From Chrysophaeum taylorii (lineage: Eukaryota > Sar > Pelagophyceae > Pelagomonadales > Pelagomonadaceae): a DNA stretch of 64,000 nucleotides. Positions 42,677-53,836 of the stretch are shown piece after piece. A program made the position numbers and the translations under genes. Below the pieces are notes generated by a model. The model was not told the DNA's origin. It did not search any database and saw nothing but the letters and a program-made list of their open reading frames with translations. The stretch lies in the NCBI GenBank assembly GCA_029834535.1, contig JAQMWT010000051.1, positions 1 to 64,000 of the forward strand. The letters are read 5' to 3'. Position 1 is the stretch's first letter. The number at the start of each line of letters is the position of its first letter.

Positions 42677-43695
42677 CAAGTGCAGGCCAGTAAGTTCGCC
42701 TAGTCCCAATCTCTAACCCTAGTAAGTTCACCTAGTCCCAATCTCTAACCCCAGTAAGTTCGGCGTAAGCCCACTCGTGCTCACATCCACTCACCCCTCT
42801 CCATGAACTCGTCCCTCTCACCCTCGCCAATCTAAGCTGCTTTGATCCGCACACGCCGCTAACCTTTGAGTTTACTCTAAAAACCCCAGTAAGTTCACTT
42901 GGTCTCAGTAAGTTCGCCTGGTCATTAATTTCACCTAGTCCCAATCTCTAACCTTCGTAAGTTCACCTGGTTCCAGTAAGTTCACCTGGTCCCAGTAAGT
43001 TCACTTACAGTGCGCGTGTAGACGCCGGGAGGGGGCTTATCGGTATTGCGCATCACGTGTGGGGTAGGGTGGAGTCGTCGACTCAGAAGAGCATATCCTC
43101 GGGGTGGCCGATCGACAGAGAGCCACGTAGAGCTGGACGTGACAGAAGACGGGCTTGGGCAAGAGGACGCCGACCTCGCGGGGCGTCTGGCCCTGGCTCT
43201 TGTTGATCGTTTGGCGTCGGCGGGCCTTAAGGGATACAGGTTGGAGGAGCCTCGGTGACAACGACACGATCGATCATGTATCTGGTACCGTTGCAGTGGC
43301 CGTGCGACGGGTCGAGGTTGCGAAGACTTTAAGCTCGCGATCAAAGTCAGCATGCCGTTGGTTGTCAGGGAGTCGAAAACTCGACTGTAAAGAGCGAGGC
43401 GTCGTCTTCCGACCCAACCTAGTCGGCCGAAAAGAACTCCGACGCCTCGTCTCCGGGAAAAAAAGGCCGCGGTCATGCGCGCGTTGTCAGCATCGACAAC
43501 ATCGTTTCGACGGGGCGTGAGAATGGCGCGCTGAAAGAGCCGCCGCGGGTCGTGGAAACAGTCTGCGAGGTCGCCGTAGACGGCTTGGAGGTCACTGTTT
43601 GGCTCGCGGGCCTACCTGCTCCTTACCCTAAATCGAGGGACAAACAGACAGACAGACAAACAAACAAACAAACATCTGTCGATTAGTAGTTAAGA
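42677..43695 (-). mobile_element. Helitron fragment E inserted in ORF3 of copia II
   Basis: CTTG end at 42677, 5' end TCTTAACTACTAATCG at 43695. Same helicase C-terminal remnants and 3' repeat array as the other copies. Its 5' end joins the CTTG end of copy F with no base between them. Confidence 0.85.
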
Positions 43696-44916
43696 CAAGT
43701 GCAGGCCAGTAAGTTCACCTAGTCCCCGTTAAGTTCACCTAGTCCCAATCTCTAACCCCAGTAAATTCGGCGTAAACCCACTCGTGCTCACATCCACTCT
43801 CCTTTGAACTCGTCGCCGTCACCCCCGCCAATCTAAGCTGCTTTGATCCGCACACGCCGCTAACCTTTGAGTTTACTCTAAAAACCCCAGTAAGTTCACT
43901 TGGTCTCAGTAAGTTCGCCTGGTCATTAATTTCACCTAGTCCCAATCTCTAACCTTCGTAAGTTCACCTGGTTCCAGTAAGTTCACCTGGTCCCAGTAAG
44001 TTCACTTACAGTGCGCGTGTAGACGCCGGGAGGGGGCTTATCGGTATTGCGCATCACGTGTGGGGTAGGGTGGAGTCGTCGACTCAGAAGAGCATATCCT
44101 CGGGGTGGCCGATCGACAGAGAGCCACGTAGAGCTGGACGTGACAGAAGACGGGCTTGGGCAAGAGGACGCCGACCTCGCGGGGCGTCTGGCCCTGGCTC
44201 TTGTTGATCGTTTGGCATCGGCGGGCCTTAAGGGATACAGGTTGGAGGAGCCTCGGTGACAACGACACGATCGATCATGTATCTGGTACCGTTGCAGTGG
44301 CCGTGCGACGGGTCGAGGTTGCGAAGACTTTAAGCTCGCGCTCAAAGTCAGCATGCCGTTGTTTGTCAGGGAGTCGAAAACTCGACTGTAAAGAGCGAGG
44401 CGTCGTCTTCCGACCCAACCTAGTCGGCCGAAAAGAACTCCGACGCCTCGTCTCCGGGAAAAAAAGGCCGTGGTCATGGGCGCGTTATCAGCATCGACAA
44501 CATCGTTTCGACGGGGCGTGAGAATGGCGCGCTGAAAGAGCCGCCGCGGGTCGTGGAAATAGTCTGCGAGGTCGCCGTAGACGGCTTGGAGGATCACTGT
44601 CTGGCTCTCGCGCCTACCTGATCCTTACTCTCGCGCCTACCTGATCCTTACCCTAAATCGAGGGACAGACAGACAGAGGCATGCGTACGACCTACGGGCG
44701 GGGCCCGTCCTCTCTTCGCCTGCCCCACGCCTCGGCGATGACCCCGACTAGGTCCCGCGTACTTATCTCCGCCCGTCAGGCACATCCCTCATACCCCACA
44801 AACCCACCCACATCCTTCATGCTCCCCACACACACCCCCCCCTCTTAGCAGTCGACATTTAAAGACAGACAAACAAACAGACAGACAAACAAACATGTGT
44901 CGATTAGTAGTTAGGA
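43696..44916 (-). mobile_element. Helitron fragment F, head-to-tail with E
   Basis: CTTG end at 43696, 5' end TCCTAACTACTAATCG at 44916. It is almost identical to E over about 980 bp. Its (CAGA)n 5' region is interrupted by a 188-bp R2 copy at 44678-44865. Confidence 0.85.
44678..44865 (-). repeat. Short repeat R2 inside Helitron F
   Basis: Reverse complement of 57481-57665. The 5' end is TCTTTAAATGTCGACTGCTA and the other end is near CGTACGCATGC. It splits a CAGACAGA tract. The TC start recalls Helitron ends, but the 3' end does not fit. Confidence 0.8.
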
Positions 44917-44981
44917 TAGTCGACAGTCCTTTCACCCTTACCCTCATCGCCGACTGCGGTTGCGATGGAGGACGGTGTCTC

Positions 44982-45291
44982 ATGAATCCTGAGCCTTGCG
45001 AGGGCATCCGCCCTCCCGGCGTAGGTTGGCACCTATTCGCCTCCCGGGCGGGCCGGTTGGCAGCCGGAACGTTCGCAGTGGGACGGGGTGTGGCCGGGGG
45101 GCGCTGACGGAAGGTTATCGACGAGTTGGTTGTCAGTCACATCGCGGTCTCCTCGTCGCACGGCGACAAGCTTGATGGTCACTCTCCGCCGACCGACCTT
45201 TCGGCGCTCCTCGTCTACAGGCCCGTGATTCCGGACTGGCTCCTGTCGGTCCGGCCTGGCTCCCATGCTCGGGAGAGGTCTGAAGTTAGTT
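44982..45291 (+). repeat. Short repeat R3, copy a
   Basis: About 310 bp, nearly identical to 51419-51730. GC-rich with several palindromes (CTCCCATGCTCGGGAG near its end). No coding signature; the antisense ORF of 77 codons is judged non-coding. Confidence 0.8.
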
Positions 45292-46403
45292 TAGCTTAGT
45301 TCTTTCATCTTTCGTGCTATAATGATCCAGCTGCACACATGAGAGCTATCATTCTCCGCTTTGGGAAGTCCATCGCAATCAACAAGCTGCTTAAAGAAGC
45401 GCTCATGAAATGTATGACTATCAATAATTTGGATGCTTCTAAGATCATCGTAAACCCTGACGCCAACGCTCCCCTCTTACTACAGCTGCCTTATATCTCG
45501 AACGTAAATCTTGAGATTCTTGTAGCGGCTTTGTCATTACTACAGTCTGTTGAAGATAAAATCTGTGTCGTGACCAATCCTGGCGAGCTGCTTAATGTGC
45601 TCATTGAAAGCTTCGTTAATGATGTCTTTCACCAGCTTAAAGATACTTCCCCCGAGATGGTACCGCCAATGTTATATGACTTTCGTCAACTTTCACCCGA
45701 GCATCAGTCTGCTTTCAAAAGCGTGCTAGTCCAGGTTGGCTATCCCTCTGCTATAATTGACACATTTTCAGATAATAAATCGTCTGAAGGTGAAACACCG
45801 GCACCAGTCGAAACTTCATCTGCTAAACCCACGCCAGACGAACCTAACGACAATGCGGTTGAATCTTTACGCCAGTTAAAAGGAGAAATTCAATCCCTAT
45901 CCTCACGTCTCACTAACAGTGAGCAGCAATTGATGGCACGAGATCAACGGCTATCGACTGCTCTAAAGAACTTAACTCAGCTACAAGAAGCATATGACAC
46001 CTTTAACACTAAAGTAACCGAAAATCTTAAACGTGTCGCGCTCTTGGATTATATACAATCAAGCTACCAAATGCACCACGATACAATGATACATACCCTT
46101 GCTGTCTTTGTTCACATAATCTCACGATCGCCCATTTCGTCTATTGGACAGTTTCCTCCAAATACTTATGACGAGGCACAGCAAACTACAATCGACGATA
46201 CAGCTCATAACTTACATACCGCTATGTCTGATGCACAGGATCGAGTTATCCCAGCAGCAGACTTGCATACTTTAACACCGGACGCAGCTATGTCCTTCCT
46301 ATCTTCTGTCATGGCACCCCTGGTCGCCCTCAGTGATGCTATTTCTACAAACAATACTGCTAACGACCAACCTGAAGATCATGATTCTTCCTCTCCAGAG
46401 TAA
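45292..46403 (+). pseudogene. ORF3 of copia unit II, C-terminal part
   Basis: From about 45300 the ORF3 sequence resumes (AHMRAIILRFGKSIAINK) and stays open to 46403, covering what is split into two frames in unit I. It contains LLQLPYISNVNLEILVAA, the coiled coil RQLKGEIQSLSSRLTNSEQQ and FVHIISRSPISSIGQFPP. About 20 bp of ORF3 are missing at the insertion point. Confidence 0.78.
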
Positions 46404-46635
46404 AAGGAACTGGAAGATAATAGTGATGGTGAGTTGGACCACACATCTGATGTTGTGGACGCCGCTTCTTTACGCAATGTCACGACTCGCCCAACCTCAT
46501 CTTCCTAAATTAATTTGTTGTGTTATCTTCCCCTGTTTTATTGCTGTTTGTTTAATTTGTTCGCTGCTCTCATGTACATTACACAAGTTCAGCCCTCGAG
46601 AACGTCTGAAATGCACAAACAATTATTTCACACGC

Positions 46636-46643
46636 GGAGGGGG
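46636..46643 (+). other. Polypurine tract before 3' LTR, unit II
   Basis: GGAGGGGG directly before the LTR start at 46644. Confidence 0.7.
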
Positions 46644-47048
46644 TCCAGAGAGCTACACTATTATGTGTACGACACTGGAACATTTCACGCCTTTCACACC
46701 TATCTCTACTAGAGGGTTTTCTCTCCGCAATACGGCATTCCCTCTTTCCTTCCTTACCCCTTCCGCCATTATTACTCTCATATTATGAAGAATTAGATCT
46801 GCAGTTCACTTCCAACAAGGAGTAGACCTCCAGGTGCGTACCGTCAGGTATGGGGTTGTCTGTTTAATTAATGGAGGCTTCATTCCTTATTGTCAGTGTG
46901 AACGCTTCTATGGGACCTAATGTCCTTAAGTAGTTAGGGCCTAAATCCCTACCTCGTGTAGTAGCATGTGACAAGCGGAATGGTCTGTACACGCCTAAGA
47001 CTGCACGCAGTCTCTTACCATGTACCCGGAGAGGGTCAAATCTCCCCA
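46644..47048 (+). repeat. 3' LTR of copia unit II
   Basis: About 405 bp, TCCAGAGAGC...GTCAAATCTCCCCA, the short form as at 34532. Unit III sequence starts right after it. Confidence 0.82.
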
Positions 47049-47559
47049 GCCACCCTCCACCACACCCTCTGTCCCGCCTCCCACCGCCATATCTTCCCCT
47101 CCTGACCCATCTTTTTCTGCACCCACCCATCCGTCTTGCAATTTTCATCTTTTTTCCATATCCCCCTCCATTCACCTAGTCCTTTCATCCACCAATGCCC
47201 TAACCGCTCTGCTCACCGCCCGTGAGCGCGATTATCTTCACTTCAACAATCTTCGCCTCGTTGTCTCCGATACAGGTGCCAACGTCGATCTCTTCAATTC
47301 CCCTGCTGGCTTTACTGACCTTGACAACACTCAACAGCACTCAATCAGTTCGGCTATCGGCACTGGCTCTGTTTCTGGTTCTGGCCCTGCTCCCTTAACG
47401 TTCCCTTCCATTGGCCCTCTTGACAATCGTGGTCTTCCTTCTCCTGCACCCACTCTTTCCGCCCCTCATGGCATCCATGTCGCGTTCCCGCATACCCTCA
47501 TCTCGCCTGGCCTTGGTGACAAACGGCTTCTTTCTGATCATGCCCTTGAACAAGTTTGA
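47049..47559 (+). pseudogene. Copia unit III protease region
   Basis: Part of the open frame 47020-47559, whose ATG lies in the preceding LTR and is therefore not native. After a Pro/Ser-rich stretch it has the retropepsin site LVVSDTGANVDLF near 47248-47290. It shifts frame near 47550 into the integrase. Confidence 0.75.
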
Positions 47560-48891
47560 TACGATTGTCATACGATCCAGGATGTTGGCCCTACTCATCC
47601 TCAACGAATCTTACGTCACCGCCAGGCGCATCATGTCATTCCTCTGCTTCGTCGCTGTGGTCTTCTCTTGATCGTCTGTTGGATTGGCAATACGGCCGCT
47701 GCGCCCTACGCGGACTTTGTTTTCCCATTTGTGGCATTTTTTCTTGCCCTCGCGTACATGACCCTTGTGCGTTTCCCGTTGTGTCTCAGCGCACTCAACT
47801 CGCCTATGACATTTGGCATGCTCGTCTTGGTCATTATAGTCCTCCCTATATTCGGCGTTTGTCTTCTCTCGCTGTTGGTGCACCGCTCTTCCCAAGTTCC
47901 GCGTCTCGTTCTTTTTGTCCTGCTTGTGCTTTAGGCAAAATGCATGCTGCGCATGTTGGCCAACGTAAAACACGTGAAACCACTCCCAGCTCTCTTCCTG
48001 CAAACGAAATTCTGTCCCGCCCACGTGCCGTTGCGCCCTATCTTATTATCCACGCAGATCTCATGTTTACCGGTGTTCCTTCTTTCATTTACCATGACCG
48101 TGCCATCTTTACGTTTGTCGATGATCATACGCGCCGCCGCACACGTTACTTTGCCCCACGACACGATGCACTTACGAACGCTCGTAAACTCGAACTTTTT
48201 CTGTCTACAGTGGCTCGACCCTGTGGCTATAGTATTGCCCTCATCTACACAGATCGTGACAAATCTCTCGTGGGCCAATTCGAAACCTTCTATCTGGGCA
48301 ACAACATCGCCATCAAACGGGCTCCTGCTGATCAGTCTAAAACTTCACAGGCACACGCTTTTTCTGGTGTTGTGGAACGCTCTCATCGCGCAGCTGCTGA
48401 TATTACTCGCACTCTTCTGGTGCATGCGCACCGTCCACCTGATTTTTGGCGTTGGGCCATGGAAACGGCGGACTTCATCTCCGAGCGAATTCCAAACGCC
48501 TCCAACCCTGGTTACATGACGCCATATGAAATGCTTCACGAAACCTTGCCCCGCGTCGATTTTCTTCGTGTTTGGGGCTGCCCTGCTGCTATTCTTACTG
48601 GCGACAAATGGCCTACCAAAGCTATTACTGGCATCTTCATTGGGTATCCCTCTGCTGGCCCTGGTTACCGCATTCTTCTTCGACGCTCCTCCGGTCCCGT
48701 CATACATACTTCCATTGATGTCGTTTTCGACGAGAATTTTGCTATGCGTAAGTCCCTGTCCTCCCTACCCCTTCCTCCTCCTCTTGTGGATTCTCGTTTC
48801 CCCGACTTATTCTATTATGATCCTCGTTTGTCTTCCGCTGTTGCTCCCTTGTCTCCTGTTTTTGATGCTCAGGAGCCGGCCTTATCGGGAC
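47560..48891 (+). CDS. Copia unit III integrase
   Basis: One open frame (47556-48905). HHCC zinc-binding module: WHARLGHYSP with two His and CPACALGK with two Cys. DDE core: D in IIHADLMF, D in YTDRDKSLVGQF, E in GVVERSHRAAADI. The copia C-terminal signature follows (RVWGCPAA, GIFIGYPSAGPGYRIL). Open until the R3 insertion at 48892-49023. Removing that insertion joins it in frame to the RT region. Confidence 0.9.
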
Positions 48892-48897
48892 TGATCA

Positions 48898-49016
48898 CTA
48901 ACTAACTAACTCCAGACCTCTCCCGAGCATGGGAGCCAGGCCGGACCGACAGGAGCCAGTCCGGAATCACGGGCCTGTAGACGAGGAGCGCCGAAAGGTC
49001 GGTCGGCGGAGAGTGA
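48898..49016 (-). repeat. Short R3 derivative inserted in copia III
   Basis: About 118 bp matching the terminal third of R3 (51615-51730) in reverse. TGATCA(C) flanks it at 48892-48898 and 49017-49023, a target duplication of 6-7 bp. Confidence 0.85.
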
Positions 49017-50958
49017 TGATCACCCCAGAAACAATACCACAACCATCAGCGAACAATACGAAAAGTGCACCATTACGTCGAGTCAAACGGAGTCGACCGC
49101 GCAAAGTCGACCAACGCGCCTATCACGCTGAAACAGAACCTACTCACAAACCTTCGAACTCACATTCTAGCGTTTGTCCACAACGCAATGTCGATTCTGT
49201 TTCCTCCTGTCACTCTCGGTATGTCCCTTATTCTAGCTTTCGTTTGTTGGTTCATTATGCCTTTCTTCCCCTTTGTCTAGCTCATACCTCTGTTGATCCC
49301 CAATCTGTTCACGTTCATTACTCTGCTTCCGAAGAAACCTCTCAATATTCTTATATTGATGACGGCGCTGTCACTTCCACACATTTACGCGAAGCTTTAG
49401 CTCATACAAATCCTGAACGTCCTGGCTGGTTACAAGCCATCGCCAAAGAATATCATTCCCTCGGTCAGCTCGGTTGCTGGGATGTTGTTCGCGTTCCTTC
49501 TACTTTTTCTGGCAACATCTGCACTTTAAAGTGGGTCCTCCGCAAGAAGTATGAATCTGGCCGCTTCAAATCGTACAAGGCTCGCCTCGTTGTCCGCGGT
49601 TACACCCAGGTTCACGGCATTGATTATCACGATACGTATTCTCCAGTTGCCAACATTGTCACCATACGGTTCTTTCTCACCTTTGTTGCCGTTCACGACT
49701 GGGATATGCATAAGTTGGATGTCAGCTCCGCTTTTATCCAAGCTCCCATTGCCGAAGACATCTATGCCTGGCCACCCGAAGGCTATGCTCCTCGCGAACC
49801 CACAGATGGTTCCATAATCGATTACAAGCTCCGTCGCTCTTGGTATGGTTGCAAACAAGCTTGTCGTAATTGGTGGCTTTATTTGGAACGCCTCCTTGTC
49901 AATGTTTGTGGCTTCGTCCGCTTATCTGGTGGCACTTGCAGTTACAAGCTCGTGCTTAATTCTGCTGTTGTTCTACGTCTCGTTCTTGTCGTTGATGATC
50001 TTCTTGTGGCGCACCCTCGTCATTGCCTTGGCCATCACCAAGCCTTCTTCCTCCGTTTCAAAGCCTTCACTGATGTCAACGAGCTCGATCTTCACACTTA
50101 CGTTGGTCTCCGCATTACGCGTGATCGCGCACGTCGCACGCTCGCTATCGACCAATCCCACGCTATCCGTGAAATCCTCACCGAACATCGCTTCATCAAC
50201 AGTAAACCAGAATTGACTCCCGCTCCCAAAGGTCTTCATCTTGCTGCGGCTGATTGTCCTGCACCTGACTCCCCCCCGATCACGTCTTCATGGCTCGCAT
50301 CCCTTTTCGTCGTATTGTCGGTTGTGTCTTGTTTATTTCTGTTATGACTCGCCCCGACATCACTTGGTCCGTCAATCAGTGTGCGCGTTTTACACACAAT
50401 CCTGGTACACCCCACTGGCACGCTTTATCTCATACCCTCGGTTATCTCAATGGTTCTCAAGATCTCGCCCTTGTTCTTGGTCGCGATTCTACCCTTCGTC
50501 TGTGTGGTTATTCCGACTCCAGCTGGGCCGACGACCCTGATGACCGCCACTCCACCGCTGGCTTTTGTTTTCTCCTTGCTGGCTCTATGATCGCCTACTG
50601 CTCACGCTCGCAGTACCTCCTCGCCCGCTCCTCTTTTGAAGCTGAATTGCTCGCTCTTTACGCCGCTACTGCTGAGCTCTCTTGGCTTCTCAAACTTTTT
50701 GATGACCTTGATCTCCCTCGTCACACGGTACCAATGTATGTCGATAACAGCACCACCGTCACCCAAGTCCGTCTCCAATGTCTCACGAGGCGCACCCGCC
50801 ATATTGACATTCGCTTTTACAGCACCGCCGAATATCATCCCAATCACATCATTGATCTCCAGCACATTCCCCGCCTTGACAACCTTAGCGATATCTTCAC
50901 CCGTAGTACGGAAGCTACTCCCTTCCTCCGGCTTCGTGCTCGTTACCTCACCTCGTGA
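49017..50958 (+). pseudogene. Copia unit III reverse transcriptase and RNase H
   Basis: The frame 48929-50347 gives RT with KWVLRKKYESGRFKSYKARL, DYHDTYSPVANIVTIRF, HKLDVSSAFIQAPI, RSWYGCKQACRNWW and catalytic LVVDDLLVAH (near 49990). A seven-C run at 50271-50277 shifts the frame. 50290-50958 continues with RPDITWSVNQCARF, DSSWADDPDDRHSTAGFCF, SFEAELLALYAATAEL and RTRHIDIRFY. RNase H is complete to a stop at 50958. Confidence 0.88.
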
Positions 50959-51308
50959 CTTCGCCCGACATCTCCTGTCTCTTTCTGCCACAATGCCACT
51001 CATGACGTCTTTTTCCACCTTCAAGCTTCTCCTCTGTGGGTGTCTCACTTACCCCTTTTTCCTTTCTTTCTTTTCCCGCACCTGTGTGACGGCCTCACTT
51101 ACCCCTTTTCCTTTTCTTTCTTTTCCAGCACCTGTGTGAGGAAGCTGTGACACTTACCCCTGCACCTCGTATCCAGCATCCCTACGTCATTCCCTTATCG
51201 CTAGTGTAACGCCCCATTCCTGTTGTCACAGGTCCTCGTAATTTCTCGGGTCACATGACTCCTTACCCACATCATTTGCCATAATAATAAATAGGACACA
51301 TCACTCGT
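50959..51308 (+). other. 3' flank of copia III, pyrimidine-rich tandem repeat
   Basis: Two imperfect copies of a roughly 48-bp unit (TCACTTACCCCTTTT...CACCTGTGTGA) at about 51046-51140. A third partial CACTTACCCC follows. No LTR end could be fixed. GGTCACATGACTCC near 51250 already resembles the MULE terminal repeat. Confidence 0.5.
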
Positions 51309-51395
51309 CAGGCACATCCCTCCTACCCCACAAAACCACCCACATCCTTCATGCACCACACACACACACCCCTCTTAGCAGTCGACCTTTAAAGA
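51309..51395 (-). repeat. R2 fragment near MULE end
   Basis: CAGGCACATCC...CAGTCGACCTTTAAAGA. The sequence GACACATCACTCGTC flanks it on both sides, either a target duplication or two MULE repeats. Confidence 0.75.
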
Positions 51396-51418
51396 CACAT
51401 CACTCGTCCTCGTGCCTT

Positions 51419-51730
51419 ATGAATCCTGAGCCTTGCGAGGGCATCCGCCCTCCCGGCGTAGGTTGGCACCTATTCGCCTCCCGGGCGGGCCGGTTGGCAG
51501 CCGGAACGTTCGCAGTGGGGCGGGGTATGGCCGGGGGGCGAAGACGGAAGGTTATCGACGAGTTGGTTGTCAGTCACATCGCGGTCTCCTCGTCGCATGG
51601 CGACAAGCTTGATGGTCACTCTCCGCCGACCGACCTTTCGGCGCTCCTCGTCTACAGGCCCGTGATTCCGGACTGGCACCTGTCGGTCCGGCCTGGCTCC
51701 CATGCTCGGGAGAGGTCTGAAGTTAGTTAG
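51419..51730 (+). repeat. Short repeat R3, copy b
   Basis: Nearly identical to 44982-45291. TCACTCGTCCTC occurs just before and just after it (about 51400 and 51737), consistent with insertion into the MULE terminal region. Confidence 0.8.
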
Positions 51731-51919
51731 TTAAGTTCACTCGTCCTCTCGGGTCACATCACTCGTTCCAGGACGGAGCTCCGGAGCGACACGAAAAAAC
51801 GGTCAAATCACTGGCTCTTAGAAACGAGTAATGTGACCCTGCTCGCCGAAGGCGGAACCAGTGATGTGACCCGAAGGTTGACCAGGATTTTTCATGGGTA
51901 TAGGTCACGTCACGGGAAT

Positions 51920-52399
51920 TTTAAATACTTCTTGTATCTTGATGCCCGCCGACGGGCCACGGCGGTGCGCGCCTGTGTTACCAACGCAATGGATGTTGCG
52001 AACGGCCGCCGGGCCTGGTGAGTTGCTCGTGCCAGCAGATGTGTACTTCATTTTGTGGCACGTGGCGAGGCTCGACTGCTCTTCGGGGCAATTGCGCCGC
52101 GCCGTGACAATAGACGCGGAGCCTCGGCCTGCCCCGGTGCCCCGCGGCCCTCGCCGGGACTCTGCTCGGTCCATTCGCCTTAACCAGAAAAGTAGGTTCC
52201 TACCCCATCTTCCATATACTCTAAGTTAGGGCTGGGGCAGTGCTGCGGGGCACTGCTGGTCACTCCCGGCGCTTTTCGTCGGTGAACTTCCGCGTGAAGG
52301 CCCTTATTCGGCCGAATGGCTAATTGGGGCCTCGCCGGACGTAAGCAAAGGGAATCATGCGTGCGAGTGAATGGGAGCATACAAGTGCACTGAGGCAGG
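51920..52399. other. No gene recognised, inside MULE left arm
   Basis: GC-rich sequence with a short GGGGCAGTGCTGCGGGGCAC repeat near 52229. Small open frames only. Confidence 0.35.
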
Positions 52400-52650
52400 T
52401 GATGGCAGACATGCGAGGTTTTAGGATTGCCACATGCTCCAGAGGATTCCGAAATGCAGTGGGAAGAGAACTGAGGAACTATCCCGCCTCAGCGTGTGAA
52501 TCTGGTAGGTTAGAATTCAGGGAACTGGTTAGTTCCCCTAGCATAGGCTCACGACAGACGACACGTAGAACTGCACCTGGCTTTAACATGTAAAACTACG
52601 TGCCTACGGGGCGCGCTAATCTATGAAGATGAGCGTAAGCACGATCCATA
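52400..52650 (-). repeat. Decayed LTR related to that at 61920-62242
   Basis: Shares in order ATCCCGCCTCA, GGGAA...TTCCC, CGACAC.TAGAACT.CAC, CGGG.CGCGCTA and GATGAGCGTAAGCAC with the right-edge LTR. Followed by GTCGACTGCTAAGAGG, an R2 end. Confidence 0.5.
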
Positions 52651-52789
52651 GGTCGACTGCTAAGAGGTGCACTCGAGGGGTTTTTAGAGATCGACGGCAA
52701 AGAGGCGGGGGGTGCTTGTGGGTGATTGGAGGTCAATCCAGGGGTTATTGACAAGGGAAGAAGAAGGGCTGTAGGGGAGAGATGTCTTC

Positions 52790-52915
52790 TCAGCGGACAG
52801 CGATGGGGTGGACATGCGCAAGAAAGTCGCATGCGCAAGAATAAGAAGGATCGTCGCATGTCGCATGACCAAGAAAGAGGGCTGCATGCGCAAGAATAGC
52901 ACGTCGCAGCTTGTC
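52790..52915. repeat. Short imperfect tandem repeat
   Basis: Several copies of GCGCAAGAA next to GTCGCATG-like units. Confidence 0.6.
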
Positions 52916-52987
52916 TGAGTGGAAACTACCATGAACAGCGCCTTGCCCTCGGCGGGACACGGGCGGGTGCAGCATGGTTCTGAAGAG

Positions 52988-53835
52988 CTATTTGCCACGG
53001 CGGCGTTTCACCTCGTGCTGTGGCTTGCGAATTGGCTTGCACTTCGGTTCCCAGCAGTTGTTTTGCTGGTCGCCTTCATCAACTCCCTGAGCGCATGCAG
53101 CGCACTGTAGGTGAATAAACCGCTGGCAGCGTGAACACGTGTGCTGCGATGGCAGTCCCACGAAGCACCCAGCAATGGGCACTTCTGGCCTGGTTCTAAG
53201 CGCGACTGGGTGGTTTCCTGCACACGAGCGAATGGAAGAGCCTGAAAGTCCCGAGCAATCGCCATGGCAGTCGCACCTCGAGTGCCTTTCGAGGTCGGCT
53301 AACAGACACCCGCGGCGGGTTGCTGTGACGCGCGGGGTTGCTGCAAATTCGGCGCTGCTTCCTCATCAGACATCTCTTCGTCTCGGAAGCTTCGCATGCG
53401 TCCCTTCAAAATGGTGGCTTGTGCTTGCGCAGCCTTCTCCTCGGCCACGAGCACCTCGTCCTCGACAGGTGGCCACGGTTGGTCTCCAGCAGCGGGTGGG
53501 GCAGCCAGCCACGGTTCGTCTCCAGCAGTGGCCGGGGTGTCAGAAGGCGGGCCATCTCGAGGAGCGTCGCGATCGCCTTCTTCGTCGTCAGTGAACACGT
53601 CGACGTTGTCATATTCGTCACCGTCGTCATCTTCGTTGCCGTCGTGCTCGTCAGCCAAAGGCCAGAAAAAGAGATTGTGGTGCTCTTTTCGCAGGATGAA
53701 CACGACGTCTGTACGCTTGACCGCATTGTTCGGGTGGGGGGGGGGTTGAAGGCCATGTCACTGATCGCGGCGCTACTGATCACTGGAGGCCTGTTTGCAC
53801 CATGATAGCTCGTGGCAAAGCGTGAAAGTTCGATG
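52988..53835 (-). pseudogene. MULE polyprotein C-terminus: OTU His region, acidic tail, zinc finger
   Basis: After a ten-G run at 53736-53745 shifts the frame, VVFILRKEHHNLFFWPLADE supplies the candidate catalytic His of the OTU-like domain (near 53680). A long Asp/Glu-rich stretch follows, then in another frame (53182-52988) a Cys/His cluster GCF...HTCSRCQRFIHLQCAACAQ...CWEPKC like a PHD or related zinc finger. The N-terminal half of the OTU-like domain lies just upstream. Confidence 0.5.
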
Positions 53836-53836
53836 T

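Larger units (their letters stand above)
34931..47048 (+). mobile_element. Copia unit II: second copy of the methyltransferase-bearing copia
   Basis: Starts within the equivalent of unit I position about 26168, so PBS, gag and most of the protease are missing. It then carries methyltransferase, integrase, RT-RNase H, ORF3 and a 3' LTR (46644-47048). It is interrupted by Helitron D in the RT and by Helitrons E/F plus R2 and R3 in ORF3. Protein identity to unit I in the methyltransferase N-terminal half is about 88% by eye. Confidence 0.88.
47049..50958 (+). mobile_element. Copia unit III: conventional Ty1/copia, 5' truncated
   Basis: Protease, integrase and RT-RNase H in copia order, without methyltransferase or ORF3. 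No gag, PBS or 5' LTR is visible because the left end abuts the LTR of unit II. Codon use and sequence differ clearly from units I/II. Carries a 118-bp R3 insertion and two frameshifts. Confidence 0.85.

Noticed and set aside
43046-44521. Plus-strand ORFs across Helitrons E and F (for example 43155-43520)
   Set aside because: Antisense to the helicase remnants; repeated only because the element is repeated.
45033-45266. 77-codon ORF in R3 as a gene
   Set aside because: Conserved in copies only because the repeat is young; no start context or domain, and the third copy lacks most of it.
47611-48707. Minus-strand ORFs opposite copia III integrase
   Set aside because: Shadow frames of a well-supported integrase on the plus strand.
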